Below are positions 28,101-36,108 of a DNA stretch of 64,000 bases, in pieces (within the stretch, counting starts at the first letter, position 1; each line of letters starts with the position of its first letter). Under the pieces are notes generated by a model that did no database searches, was not told where the DNA came from, and saw only the letters and a program-made list of their open reading frames with translations. The position numbers and the translations under genes were made by a program. Source of the DNA: Ampullaceana balthica (Eukaryota; Mollusca; Gastropoda; Lymnaeidae); NCBI GenBank assembly GCA_944989445.1, contig CALYLW010000013.1, positions 964,566-1,028,565 on the forward strand, read 5' to 3'.

Positions 28101-28353
28101 CATTACACTGAATCGTGGACCAGAAGGTCTGGGCTTTTCTATCATTGGTGGCCACAGCAGCCCACACGGGGACCTGCCCATCTACGTTAAAACTGTCTTC
28201 AACAAAGGTGCTGCTGCTGACGAGGGAACACTCCGACGGGGTGACCAGATCCTCACGGTCAATGGTCAGTCTCTGGACGGCTTGACCCACGAGGAGGCTG
28301 TCAACATACTGAAGAACACCAGGGGCATCGTGACCCTTGGCCTACTTTCATGA
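1631..28353 (+). CDS. MPDZ: MPDZ/MUPP1-PATJ family multi-PDZ scaffold protein, 3' part (15 exons)
   Basis: Exons: 1631-1725, 4108-4174, 7418-7618, 16125-16226, 16555-16629, 16776-16908, 17490-17638, 19001-19084, 19220-19444, 19892-20008, 20270-20414, 25553-25722, 26225-26336, 27104-27206 and 28080-28353. All introns are GT-AG and all phases join; the total is 684 codons including TGA. The product is a cytoplasmic scaffold that binds C-terminal tails of membrane proteins through PDZ domains. The window holds the tail of one PDZ plus five complete PDZs with carboxylate-binding loops GLGF, GLGL, GLGL, SLGI and GLGF. Domain order and linkers match my memory of human MPDZ PDZ8-PDZ13, especially the closing domain ([33 protein letters not shown]). 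PATJ is the close paralogue; in an invertebrate one gene may represent both. The 5' end lies outside the window. The donor of the exon ending 25722 is GTTGGT, a weak match. Confidence 0.93.
1767..2617 (-). mobile_element. Pogo/Tigger-like DNA transposon remnant with transposase N-terminus
   Basis: The terminal inverted repeats begin CAGTGGAACCTCTTAT on the left and read GAGAGGTTCCACTT on the right, flanked by TA on both sides (1765-1766 and 2618-2619), the target duplication of the Tc1/mariner superfamily. On the minus strand from 2340 a broken frame reads [10 protein letters not shown], then [19 protein letters not shown] and TNLARTYNQ, then stops, then [12 protein letters not shown]. This resembles the N-terminal psq/CENP-B-type helix-turn-helix of Tigger transposases. 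It sits in an MPDZ intron. The catalytic core is missing. Confidence 0.8.
2705..2811. repeat. 21-bp tandem repeat, 5 units
   Basis: Units contain GCAGATGTACCCATAGACCA; the array is in the MPDZ intron just downstream of a poly-G run at 2686-2694. Confidence 0.95.
2812..4107. other. Intron sequence with a degraded pogo-like right end
   Basis: No coding exon is seen. About 3640-3804 resembles the right part of the element at 57567-59039 (TTTTGTACTCGAGATATTAC, CCATGAAAAAAGACTAA) and ends GGTTTCTACTG followed by TA. A Y-rich stretch CATTTCCACATT repeats loosely at 3940-4070 before the acceptor at 4107. Confidence 0.45.
4175..5882. other. Intron sequence, nothing recognised
   Basis: AT-rich sequence with short chance frames only. 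No splice-bounded PDZ-like reading and no clear repeat structure. Confidence 0.5.
5883..6146. repeat. Dispersed repeat family R1, copy 1
   Basis: Starts ATACTAGTGTATCACCCGTC and ends near GCAAATTATGTATATTGATG. It contains ATGCGGCCGTTCCAAAAGAG and a CAGACATGACAGACAGACGT run. A second copy at 52900-53365 is collinear and nearly identical, except that it carries about 200 bp of tRNA-related sequence in the middle. Class unknown. Confidence 0.85.
6616..7417 (+). repeat. 41/45-bp minisatellite made of the MPDZ exon 3 splice acceptor
   Basis: About 18 units contain CCCTAGGTCCAGTCAGTGCC followed by ACCTGTTT (or GCCTGTTT) and either GACTGTGTTGTTACATT or GTGTTGTTACATT. The last CCCTAG, at 7412-7417, is the working acceptor of exon 3, and the next 22 exonic bases are identical to the unit. 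Each unit therefore carries a complete AG acceptor and the first 22 nt of the exon. Confidence 0.95.
7418..16908 (+). CDS. MPDZ: MPDZ exons 3-6: Ser/Thr/Pro linker and first complete PDZ domain
   Basis: Exon 7418-7618 starts [20 protein letters not shown], runs through a Thr/Ala-rich low-complexity linker (TTATTTTAATT) and ends VQVIILHK, the first PDZ strand. Exon 16125-16226 carries the binding loop GLGFGIEED and the strand GIYVKSI. Exon 16555-16629 carries [15 protein letters not shown]. Exon 16776-16908 carries helix alpha2 and the last strand ([18 protein letters not shown]), then a Gly/Gln-rich linker. The 8.5-kb intron between exons 3 and 4 holds five tandem arrays and a large inverted repeat. 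The acceptor at 7417 is the last member of an array of near-identical acceptors. Only the true exon continues GTTTCACC; array copies continue GTTTGACT, which gives an in-frame TGA, or GTTTGTGTT. Confidence 0.9.
8068..8409. mobile_element. Large inverted-repeat (foldback) element R2, about 110-bp arms
   Basis: Left arm (about 8068-8190) starts AAGATTTTTAAAAACCACGT and includes GTTCAAGTACTTCGATTTAA and AAAACGTGGGGCGGGCGC. Right arm (about 8286-8409) is its near-perfect reverse complement (ATCGAAGTACTTGAACTAAT, AAAACGTGGTTTTTAAAAAT). A degraded extra right-arm copy follows at 8400-8520, and a second half-element lies at 46940-47115. It lies in the MPDZ intron, so the transcript would form a long hairpin. 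Confidence 0.85.
8957..9994. repeat. 35-bp minisatellite, about 30 units
   Basis: Units contain AGAAGTTGCAAGACTAAATC followed by ACATGACTTGTGTTT. Variants AGAAGGTGCA and AGAAGTGCCA recur in blocks, suggesting multi-unit duplications. Confidence 0.97.
10241..12157. repeat. 56-bp minisatellite, about 34 units, with a palindromic core
   Basis: Units read GACAGCCATACAGTTTGATG, then TCAGGGACAGGTGACATGTC, then ATCACCACCACTAACT. Every unit carries the perfect palindrome TGACATGTCA (a few read TGACATATCA). Variants CCATAC/CCCTAC and AGGGAC/ATGGAC are ordered along the array. It is the longest array inside an MPDZ intron. Confidence 0.97.
12391..13087. repeat. 45/39-bp minisatellite, 17 units
   Basis: Units start GTGGTCATGTATGTGGTGTA. 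The first five carry TGATGAAGTCCTGTCCTGTT and the rest TACTGAGTCCTGTT. Both lengths are multiples of three, so spurious frames are open on both strands across the array. Confidence 0.96.
13680..13936. repeat. 31-bp tandem repeat, 5-8 partly degraded units
   Basis: Units contain TACAAGCAGACTTATATCTT followed by TGCCATCTTGT. The upstream units are degenerate. Confidence 0.9.
13937..16124. other. Intron sequence with a CAA-rich tract, an inverted repeat and possible transposon remnants
   Basis: 14919-15010 is a CAA/AAC-rich tract. About 14775-15270 begins ACTAGTAACAAAGCCCGCCC and ends CTTGCCTTTTATTATATAGG, a layout common for short mobile elements but with no second copy here. 15351-15437 is an inverted repeat (GGCCAGATTAAACCCC and GGGGGTTAAACTGGCC). 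15584-15602 and 15759-15778 are inverted copies of ATGGATAACTTGTAAAT. No coding exon is seen. Confidence 0.45.
17005..17069. repeat. 20-bp tandem repeat, about 3 units
   Basis: Units CATTGTACCATTGCACAGAT in the intron after exon 16908. Confidence 0.9.
17490..19328 (+). CDS. MPDZ: MPDZ exons 7-9 (part): second complete PDZ domain
   Basis: Exon 17490-17638 begins in phase 1 with [20 protein letters not shown] and reaches [14 protein letters not shown], the binding loop and strand beta2. Exon 19001-19084 ([20 protein letters not shown], then WAGDQILE) gives beta3 to beta4. Exon 19220-19444 opens [20 protein letters not shown] and supplies helix alpha2 and beta5, then the start of the next PDZ. 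From memory this is a very close match to PDZ10 of vertebrate MPDZ. The donor at 17639 (GTAGGT) is the first of about 38 similar donor-like 21-bp units. All of those units are open in frame, so the 3' end of exon 7 could in principle be extended without a stop. Confidence 0.92.
17639..18434 (+). repeat. 21-bp minisatellite starting at the MPDZ exon 7 donor, about 38 units
   Basis: The real donor reads CTCTTG then GTAGGTACTTCC. The array that follows repeats TTG then GTGGGCACTTCCTGTGTG, occasionally GTGGGTACTTCC or GTGGGTATTTCC. The repeat phase is exactly the splice junction phase. In the exon frame each unit reads VGTSCVL or VGTSCLL with no stop for the whole array. Variant blocks (GTGTTG against CTGTTG) show internal duplication. 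Confidence 0.97.
18833..18972. repeat. 28-bp tandem repeat, 5 units, upstream of MPDZ exon 8
   Basis: Units GAAGATATCTAACACAGTGA plus GCCAATCT, ending about 25 bp before the acceptor at 19000. Confidence 0.95.
19329..20414 (+). CDS. MPDZ: MPDZ exons 9 (part)-11: third complete PDZ domain and basic linker
   Basis: The domain begins near [20 protein letters not shown] in exon 19220-19444, with loop [12 protein letters not shown]. It continues in exon 19892-20008 ([20 protein letters not shown], then [19 protein letters not shown]) and closes in exon 20270-20414 ([16 protein letters not shown]). A Ser/Lys-rich linker follows ([14 protein letters not shown]). The exon ends with one base of an AGT codon completed by the exon at 25553. 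It corresponds to PDZ11 of vertebrate MPDZ by order and sequence. The 5.1-kb intron that follows holds three minisatellites and no other recognisable exon. Confidence 0.92.
20897..21028. repeat. 10-bp tandem repeat
   Basis: GGTACTGGTT and GGTACTGGCT alternate, so the effective period is 20 bp; about 13 decamers. Located in MPDZ intron 11. Confidence 0.95.
21100..23570. other. Intron sequence, nothing recognised
   Basis: AT-rich sequence between two arrays inside MPDZ intron 11. Only short chance frames, no PDZ-like or transposase-like reading. Confidence 0.5.
23578..23850. repeat. 15-bp tandem repeat, about 18 units
   Basis: Units TACCATTACATTAGT with AGCTACC and AGTAACC variants. Confidence 0.95.
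24143..24330. repeat. 35-bp tandem repeat, 5 units
   Basis: Units contain GCTGTTTGGTTCAGAGATTA followed by AAGGTGCCCTCCCAA. Confidence 0.95.
24331..25552. other. Intron sequence, nothing recognised
   Basis: AT-rich end of MPDZ intron 11 up to the acceptor at 25551-25552. A chance frame at 24836-25147 has no splice context or family resemblance. Confidence 0.5.
25553..26336 (+). CDS. MPDZ: MPDZ exons 12-13: fourth complete PDZ domain
   Basis: Exon 25553-25722 reads [16 protein letters not shown], loop SLGISVAGG, then [14 protein letters not shown] and ends KLR. Exon 26225-26336 continues [20 protein letters not shown] and ends HVVQ plus one base. The SLGI loop in place of GLGF and the T-H-E-Q helix start fit PDZ12 of vertebrate MPDZ. 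The intron between the exons is almost entirely tandem repeat (50-bp then 23-bp units). The 23-bp unit contains the same GTTGACCAG that forms the real acceptor at 26224. If the donor at 26337 is not used, the frame runs to a TAG at 26396-26398 and would end the protein without the last PDZ. Confidence 0.9.
25777..26040. repeat. 50-bp tandem repeat, 5 units
   Basis: Units contain TAACATGATAGATGAAGTCT, TGTACTAGTAACATGAATGA and CCTTATCTTG. Confidence 0.95.
26041..26197 (+). repeat. 23-bp tandem repeat resembling the exon 13 acceptor, 6-7 units
   Basis: Units TTATGTTGACCAGTGTGATG plus ACC. The real acceptor 27 bp downstream is TTTGTTGACCAG at 26224, sharing GTTGACCAG with every unit. The array directly abuts the 50-bp array. 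Confidence 0.93.
26493..26967. mobile_element. MITE family R3, copy 1 (475 bp) in MPDZ intron 13
   Basis: Ends are inverted: TAAATCCTTTATATTA on the left and ATAAAGGATTTA on the right. The internal sequence (CACTTCCTCGTAAGCTAGCG, TGTCGCGGTGCGTATT, CGCGCAATAAAGTGCGTATT) is matched in inverted orientation by 45136-45600. A TA target duplication is possible. Nonautonomous; no coding capacity. Confidence 0.85.
27104..28353 (+). CDS. MPDZ: MPDZ exons 14-15: acidic linker and C-terminal PDZ domain with stop
   Basis: Exon 27104-27206 encodes a linker ([20 protein letters not shown], then an acidic IELEDDDG). Exon 28080-28353 begins with the third base of a Gly codon and encodes [59 protein letters not shown] and VTLGLLS followed by TGA. 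Ending a few residues after the last beta strand is typical of MPDZ, whose final PDZ sits at the extreme C terminus. The first usable AATAAA after the stop is at 28898-28903 and another is at 29723-29728, so the true 3' end is uncertain. Confidence 0.93.
27283..27730. repeat. 32-bp tandem repeat, about 14 units, downstream of MPDZ exon 14
   Basis: Units contain TCTGTTTCTTGTTATAGTAA followed by TAGCACATCTCC. Each unit offers a pyrimidine-rich TTTCTTGTTATAG acceptor-like string. Units are nearly identical, implying recent expansion. Confidence 0.95.
27770..27852. repeat. Dispersed repeat R4 (GCGCTATATCCC type), copy 1
   Basis: TTTATAGCGCTATATCCCAG, then GAGCCGGGCTCACAGCGCTT, then TACATG. An inverted relative at about 61464-61520 reads ATGTAAAGCGCTGTGAGCCC and GTGCTATATAAGTTTT. 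The class is unknown but this motif is commonly dispersed in molluscan DNA, from memory. Confidence 0.7.
27905..28056. repeat. About 11-bp Y-rich tandem repeat before MPDZ exon 15
   Basis: Units such as CTCCACATTAC, CTCCACGTTAT and ATCCACATTAC. The array ends about 24 bp before the acceptor at 28079. Confidence 0.9.
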
Positions 28354-31325
28354 CACTGACACCTGGTCAGTTGTTTGGTAGAATGATCAAAACATTTTCA
28401 TTTTTTATTTAGCCAGTGTTAGCTTAAAACTGCTTTTAAATGTATTTAAGGTAAGAGGTATTGTTATAAAACACATCATCATTCTTGACACAATTCTTAT
28501 GGAGAAGATTTCATAGAAAACTAATTCCTGCTAGGGTTACACATTTTTGACAACTGATGGAAATTAAGAAACTAAAAGAGGGGCAGAACTTTTGTTTGTA
28601 GTTATAGTCCAAAGAATGAATACACTAGTTGTTATAATTCATTTTATTCTCTTGTGTTTTATATTGGTTTATATAGTGCTGCTGGTCAGACAAGGAACAT
28701 TATGCAAATTGATAAACATGCTGTTGACTTATGGAGGAAATTAGACACTGATGTTTACATATGTTTCTCACTTAATTAAGTATGTTACATATTTCATCAA
28801 TGTCCTATTGGGTGTCATATATGACAATGGCTTCAATTTACTAGTACAACAAACAAGTTTTTCCTGCATTTCTGTTACGGACACCTTTATTATTGGAAAT
28901 AAATGTCAACTGTTATTTTGTCAAATTAATTTAGATTTATTAAAAGTTGTTGTTTTCTGAATTACGTTGTATTAATTAAACTGAATGAATAAATTTAAGC
29001 CAAAAATTATTTGTGGAGTAATTTTTACAAGTGCTTACATTGGCGTTGAAACAACTGGAGGTAAGAATTAAAACTGAGAATCCAAATATTTGAGATATCA
29101 TACTTTTATTCATCAGATTAGGAATGGAAATGGTTAGTTTGATAATTGCAAGGATTTGACCAGTTTTGAAGTATTCAAACTTTCTTAACTGCATTAATAT
29201 TTGCTAAGCGTGAAAATATACTTGACAATGATTTTTTCATATTTTGTTTTTAATAAGTTCTTTGTATAATTTATTTACTGATGAAACATTCCAAAAGTAG
29301 AGTCTCTGAGAGTAATAGACTTGGCAGGTGATTTGAAATGTGAGTCTACTTCCTCATTAGCTATGAATACACAACAGCTAGAGAAAAATCAGTTTAAACA
29401 AAAATGAGTGAAAATTCTGTGATATGTTTGTCCTTGAGTTGTGAACATATACCAAGGTATGAAGACATGTGAACTGGACAGGGAGAAAATAATTGCTAAT
29501 GTCATAAACATATACTTTTTTAATTTCAATTTTGAAATGTTGATTTATGGAACAGCAAAACTTGGTGTCGTTAAATAATGATTTAATTTTTTTATTTGAA
29601 AATGTTTTAATTAAAATGTGAATTTGCAAAAATTTAATTTTTGAATAGTTATTAGGCTTTAGGGATTGATGTATTTCTCTCCCTTTAAGTTTTTCTTCCA
29701 CATCTGTTTTGAGTGAATATGCAATAAATGGTATCTGTATAATTTGTCTTGACCAAGTTGTGGAGTGAAAGCTCTAGTGTATTAGTACAAAACTCACCCA
29801 TACCGCAACATCAACAAAATGAACAGTCATTGTTCAAACAGTTTTTGAAAATAATTGTTTTGTTTTTGTACAATCCACTTTTATAACAATTTATGTTGTT
29901 AACTGTGGGGAGATGTGGGGGTTTTCTTACAACCAAAAGTTACCAGTAAAATTAAGTTTCTATTGTCTCCTTCTGCAGACCTGAAGTAATTAGTATTGAT
30001 GGGGGGGGGAGATTAGACGCTAATTAACAGTAATTTATAGTGATGAGTCCACTTGCAAAACGTAATAAGTTACTTATTCAGAGTTTGAGCAACTTAGCAG
30101 ATTTTGTAAAATACAGAGTATTTAGTAGGTTTTGAATGACCAAACAAAAAAAAATTATGTAGAGTTTGACCATTTAAACCAGGGGGAGTAACTCATTTTC
30201 CCACCAAGATCAGCTTGATAGGTTTGCAAGTGGACTCCTCATATAGAGATCAAATTATTCTAAATCCTTACACACTTCACTTTACTCACTCATTTAACAC
30301 AACAAAAATGTGAAATAAAATGACTTGGCTGAAGTGTTTGGGAGATTTTAAAACTTTGTTTTTTACTTTTAAATGAGTGAACAGCCTATTTTAAAACTAC
30401 CTGGTCAGAAATAAGCAATGTGTTTATTGTTTGGAAAATTATCATATATCATGAAATGTATGTGGCCTATGATGTTCTCATTGTAAGAACTCTCACGTTA
30501 CTAGACTGATGGCTCTTAGATCTACCCACAGTTGTTATGTTGAAAAATAATATCATTAATTTAATTGTCATGCACCTCTCGAGCTACATTACATTGTTAA
30601 AATAAAATCTTACTTTGTTGAGATTTTCTAAAACATTTTTGAACACCAAATGAACATGACATAGACTTCTTTGCTACATTGTGGCCAGATTCAGCAGCAC
30701 TCACAGTGTCCAATGTATTTTGTATAGGAGACTGAATGTCAATTGTTAGATGGGTAGCCAGTTGTTTGTGAAGGTTACACTTAATATCTATATTCTGATC
30801 ATTTGGTGAAGGGGATTTGTTTCTTTGTCTTGATTCTATACAAGTTTGATATCTAATGCTAATACATACCTGTACTTTACTGGAAACTCTTTAAAGGTAT
30901 TGTTATCAAAAGTAACTTTTTCTTACAATCACTGTCACAACCAACTTGTGCCGCACCATTATGGGGGTCATTAACTCCACCGAGTGTGAGGCCCACACAT
31001 TTTGACTGGTGTTTGTGTAAATCAATTGTTACTTAGGCACAGATCCCATGGGGGGGGACATTCAATTTGTAATGCACTTAATTTCCTCAGTTGTATTTTG
31101 CTATAACTTTATATGGACTTTATAATATTATAATGATACTTAACAATCTCTTGTTTTTCTATTCCCATTAAATATGAGCTGAAGACATTGGTCTGAGAAT
31201 ACTGCAGGAAGATACAAGGGAAGAATTTTGTTTTTATCAGGACAAGTAAGGTCCAAATTTTGATTTCAGCAGTTACGATTCAAAATTTTATACTAGATGA
31301 CTATAAAGCTTTGTTACTTTGTTTC
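28354..31325. other. MPDZ 3' UTR and intergenic sequence
   Basis: AATAAA occurs at 28898-28903 and 29723-29728 as possible polyadenylation signals for MPDZ. Otherwise AT-rich sequence with a few poly-G tracts (30000, 31050) and only chance frames. Confidence 0.5.
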
Positions 31326-31339
31326 TGCTTTGGAATCAA

Positions 31340-31812
31340 GGTACCAACAGTTGACTCCTAAAGATGTAATCAAGGTACCAACAGTTGACTATTAAAGATG
31401 TAATCAAGGTACCAAAAGTTGACTATTAAAGATGTAATCAAGGTACCAAAAGTTGACTATTAAAGATGTAATCAAGGTACCAAAAGTTGACTATTAAAGA
31501 TGTAATCAAGGTACCAACAGTTGACTATTAAAGATGTAATCAAGGTACCAACAGTTGAATCCTAAAGATGTAATCAAGGTACCAACAGTTGACTCCTAAA
31601 GATGTAATCAAGGTACCAACAGTTGACTACTAAAGATGTAATCAAAGTACCAACAGTTGACTCCTAAAGATGTAATCAAGGTACCAACAGTTGACTACTA
31701 AAGATGTAATCATGGTACCAACAGTTGACTCCTAAAGATGTAATCAAAGTACCAACAGTTGACTCCTAAAGATGTAATCAAGGTACCAACAGTTGACTAC
31801 TAAAGATGTAAT
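31340..31812. repeat. 34-bp minisatellite, about 14 units
   Basis: Units contain AATCAAGGTACCAACAGTTG followed by ACTCCTAAAGATGT, with CTCC/CTAT/CTAC variants. Confidence 0.96.
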
Positions 31813-32100
31813 CGTTGATGAGTTTTGTTTTGACAACATCTGAAGTCAATTTGTTACATTTCATAACTAAAGATATTTATTTGACTGTAAATCCGAAAAC
31901 CCTGCTTATGTCTGTTGGACAATCCCTACAATAAAATTGTATCTCCTTTTACTTAGAAATAATGCAAACTATTTTTAGTCACAGTGTAGTCAGCACTAGT
32001 AAAACAACTTTTGGTATTTTTACTATTATTTTTTTTCAACTTTTAAAATGACTCATTACTAAATGTATTTTTTATGAAATTGTTGAAACATCTTTGTGGA

Positions 32101-32230
32101 ACATGTAGTCCTGTTACAATAACATACATGACACATGTAGTCATGTTACAATATCATACATGACACATGTAGTCATGTTACAATATCATACATGACACAT
32201 GTAGTCCTGTTACAATATCATACATGACTC
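32101..32230. repeat. 31-bp tandem repeat, 4 units
   Basis: Units contain CATGTAGTCATGTTACAATA followed by TCATACATGAC. Confidence 0.93.
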
Positions 32231-33040
32231 TTTTCTCCCTCCTGATTTATTTGATAAGATGCTGTACATTGGATCATGATTTGTACCAAATAAATGATAT
32301 ACCAGAACTGTCAGCTGTCCAAGTTATTGAATTTTATCATCCCTGTATTTCTAGTCACAAATACTTCTCTTTTTTCCTATTTGATGTTTTGTGTTCAATT
32401 AGATTGTGAAATGTTAAGTTTAAATCTGACATTTCTTATGAACAATTAATTTATTTAAGTCATGGTGAGTATGACTTAATTATTCACCTCTGATTTAATC
32501 CAGGCATGCAGTTTTTATGAAATAAAGTTAGATGGAGGGTGTGGGGGGGGGTGTGGGGTGGGGGGGGGTTACACACTGAACCCATAACTTTTTTAAAAAT
32601 AACAAACATGAAATTTGATTTGCCCCATATAGAACTGTTGAAAAAGAGGAATAAATTATGTTAATGTATGTATTTGCATTGTATTATCCTGAAATATGAT
32701 GCACCTACCTGATAAAGATCATCCTCTATAAGAGATATTTACATTACATTGGTTAAAGTGGAAGCTGAATACACATTTTATACTAAGTATACTCGGCAGT
32801 GGACATACACACAAATTCTGATGAAAAAACAACTGCACATACTGACTCAAAGCTTGCAAAGGGTGTGAAATTTATATATTTAAATTGACATATACATACT
32901 CTTTGGTTTAATATGTAAATAAATAAGTTCACATAATCTGTACCTGTTTCTATGGACGTTAAAAAGATATGGACCTAAGAACACGTTTAGGTTTAGGCCT
33001 AAAGTTGGTATTTAATAATTCCCAGATGCAGCCCTAGTTG
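32231..33040. other. Intergenic sequence, nothing recognised
   Basis: Contains a long G-rich run at 32537-32570. On the minus strand it would include the 3' UTR of the gene at 33041-34377. Confidence 0.45.
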
Positions 33041-34377
33041 TTACTTGCTGTCACTAACAGAATCCCATAATGATCCCACCGATGACGTCATCGGGGCATC
33101 GTCCCACAGCTGGGCAATGTTTGGGGTCGTCTGAAGTGTATCTCGGGCACTTCCGTTTGCCATTTGCCAGGCAAAGTAGCGTTTGCCTCCCTTGGCTGGC
33201 AGGTTCTCGTTCCTGCTCATCTTGATGGAAGATATTGTGACACCGTTCTCAGTAAGTTTCTGGGGAGTTGGTGGCAACTCCAGGCCACTGCGTCTGTCGC
33301 TAATGCTGTTGACTCGACTGATCATGTTGGTCATTTTTGAGGTTGATATAATTGGCAGACGTGGATCGGAGACTTGGTCAGAAGGGAAGATAAATCCGTC
33401 CATGGTATACAGCTGGCCAATGGTAACCGTCTGCACAGAGGGTTTGATGACGTCAACATCTGCTAGCAAAGCAGACGGCGCGGTGTTTGATGAAGTATTG
33501 ACTATTACTTCAGTGTTTCGTTTAGAGGGCGTTTGTTTGTTTTGTGGGGCGCCTGCCACCCCCTTTTTAGGGAGCACTTTCGTACTGACACTTTGAGGGT
33601 TAAAAGAGGGGAAAAGTTTGGAGTTTTTGTGTTGAGGAAGCGACGAGACATTTATTTCGCGAGATTTGAGAGTTGCCCGAGATTTGCTGACAGTTTTCAA
33701 GTCACGTGCTGGCAGGTCACCCGAATCTTCTCTCTTCATTGGCCTGCTGGTGACGTCAAGCCTGTTGTTGACGTCTAGTTTGAGGGAAACTCTAGTTTTT
33801 GAGAGAGGCGTTGTTTTAGAGTTTGAAATAGTGGCCGGTGGGCGAGTGACTTTTGGAGTGGTCGCAGGCGTCAGTGAACCGGGTTGTGGTCTGAGCCCCA
33901 GGGTGTTGTTTTGTGCCAAAGTTGAAGGTCGTTTCGTCACGGTCATGTTGTTCAGTCCATGTTTTGAAGATGGCGTCGACTCAGAGTCACTGTCAGAAGA
34001 CTCTTCCGTTTCGGTGGATGACGCCGAGTCGGAACTGGAACTTGCATCACTGTCAGATTCATCTGACTCCTCGAGTGACGACCTGTTGCTCCTGGGCGGG
34101 ATCTCGCGAACACGAACCAAATCATCGTCTGGTAAAAACTGTACACGTTTCTTAAATTTGAAAACTTCTGACGTCTGCTCATTTGAGTCTGGAATGTTGG
34201 TAGTTACGACGTCGGCGTTATCTTCCGCAGCCGTGTCGCCCATATGAGGTGAGGCCAAGAAATGCAATTCGGTGATGACGCTGAGGTAGGATAGTTCCTT
34301 TACACTTTTCACCAATGAAGGGTGAAATCGCATAATAACAGTGTCAATGCCGGGCAAACCTTCAAAGTATTTCGACC
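33041..34377 (-). CDS. Uncharacterised disordered protein with KKRVQF motif, terminal exon
   Basis: This is a long open frame on the minus strand ending in TAA at 33043-33041. The upstream edge is a good acceptor on that strand (TTTTGTTTATTAG before 34377), so an earlier exon probably exists but I could not place it. In-frame ATGs at 34333 (430 aa) or 34243 (MGDTAAEDNA, 400 aa) are alternative starts. In the 400-aa numbering, residues 31-36 are KKRVQF, followed by LPDDDLVRVREIPPRS, an RVxF-type protein phosphatase 1 docking sequence. Residues about 55-95 are a Ser/Asp/Glu run. The rest is Pro/Ser/Thr/Lys-rich, with a folded-looking patch near KRYFAWQMANG close to the C terminus. It lies tail-to-tail with MPDZ. 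I do not recognise the family. A PP1-regulatory or chromatin-associated role is a guess from the motif; that it is a real gene is supported by codon-like composition and absence of repeats. Confidence 0.7.
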
Positions 34378-35189
34378 TAATAAACAAAAGTAACACAAGA
34401 AAACCGACGGTACAAATTTAAGTCAAAGTTTCTCCAAAAAGAAAAGCTGGAAAAACGCATAATCTGACGTCACTGGGCTCCAAAGTAATCGATACTTTCA
34501 TCTTGAAGTTCGATATTCTGACAATCATCTGATAGTGTTTTTATTTATTATTAGCACAAATCACATTTATATATTAGTCGCACGTTTTTTAAGGACATCT
34601 GAAAGTTAGAATTCCTTTGAAACTTGTCCGCCATACACACACCAACGGTAGCAGTGATACAGAACTAGCCGGCGTGAAACCCACTAAGACATTGATATGA
34701 GCACACACAAAATTCGCCGGCTCACTAGTTAAAATCAATATATTTTACACTGTCAGATCGTTAATGAAATAACTAATAATACAATTAAATCAGTTCAGGC
34801 GGAATTGTTGACTTTTTATGTTGAAGAAATCCAGGACTTTACTAAACTTCACCGGTGCTGGAGCAAGAAGTCTGCAGGAAGTTCCGGAGATAAAATGACG
34901 AAAATATTTTTATTTCGTCGAGATTTTTCAAGTATTTAAATTTTTTGTAACCAATCGAATTACTCAATTATTTGGCCTTTCAGTCTCTGAATGGTTGAGA
35001 TACCTGTAAATAGACAAAAAATAATTTAGCCTCAGTACCAGACAAACAAATGGGACTGCCCCCCAATTATCACGACTGGCCTGATACTCCTGCTGTATTG
35101 ACAGCTGCTGTTTGCTGCCATCTGTTGAGGTGGAGGGGCGGCCTGTGAAGACGGCCGTGTGTCCCTAAGAGAGGGGCAGGAACCCAAGG
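34378..35189. other. Upstream region of the minus-strand gene
   Basis: Contains a full CRE palindrome TGACGTCA at 34465-34472 and, on the minus strand, ATGGCGGACAAG (start near 34633), a well-placed short frame that could be a first exon but has no convincing donor. The real upstream exon of the gene ending at 33041 is not resolved. Confidence 0.35.
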
Positions 35190-36106
35190 GCACCTAGATA
35201 TATCTCTGTAAGACCACCTAGATATATCTCTGTAAGACCACCTAGATATATCTCTGTAAGACCACCTAGATGTATCTCTGTAAGACCACCTAGATATATC
35301 TCTGTAAGACCACCTAGATATATCTCTGTAAGACCACCTAGATATATCTCTGTAAGACCACCTAGATGTATCTCTGTAAGACCACCTAGATATATATCTG
35401 TAAGACCACCTAGATATATCTCTGTAAGACCAGCTAGATATATCTCTGTAAGACTAGCTAGATATATCTCTGTAAGACCACCTAGATGTATCTCTGTAAG
35501 ACCAGCTAGATATATCTCTGTAAGACCACCTAGATATATCTCTGTAAGACCACCTAGATATATCTCTGTAAGACCACCTAGATATATCTCTGTAAGACCA
35601 CCTAGATATATCTCTGTAAGACCACCTAGATATATCTCTGTAAGACCACCTATATATATCTCTGTAAGACCACCTAGATGTATCTCTGTAAGACCACCTA
35701 GATGTATCTCTGTAAGACCACCTAGATGTATCTCTGTAAGACCACCTAGATATATCTCTGTAAGACCACCTAGATATATCTCTGTAAGACCACCTAGATG
35801 TATCTCTGTAAGACCACCTAGATATATCTCTGTAAGACCACCTAGATATATCTCTGTAAGACCACCTAGATATATCTCTGTAAGACCACCTAGATATATC
35901 TCTGTAAGACCACCTAGATATATCTCTGTAAGACCACCTAGATGTATCTCTGTAAGACCAGCTAGATATATCTCTGTAAGACCACCTAGATATATCTCTG
36001 TAAGACCACCTAGATATATCTCTGTAAGACCACCTAGATATATCTCTGTAAGACCACCTAGATATATCTCTGTAAGACCACCTAGATATATCTCTGTAAG
36101 ATCACC
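35190..36106. repeat. 24-bp minisatellite array T (left block), about 38 units
   Basis: Units contain TATATCTCTGTAAGACCACC followed by TAGA. On the minus strand the 24-bp unit is open in frame as an eight-residue repeat, GLTEIYLG. The same unit resumes in the same orientation at 38131 after about 2 kb of transposon sequence. Confidence 0.97.
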
Positions 36107-36108
36107 TA

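Noticed and set aside
33183..34247. Plus-strand frames of 137 and 193 aa opposite the KKRVQF gene
   Set aside because: Shadows of the minus-strand frame; the minus reading has the better composition and a splice acceptor.
34600..34640. Minus-strand ATGGCGGACAAG as the first exon of the KKRVQF gene
   Set aside because: Good start context, but the only donors in range (GTCCTT, GTGCGA) are poor or give the wrong phase for the acceptor at 34377; left unresolved.
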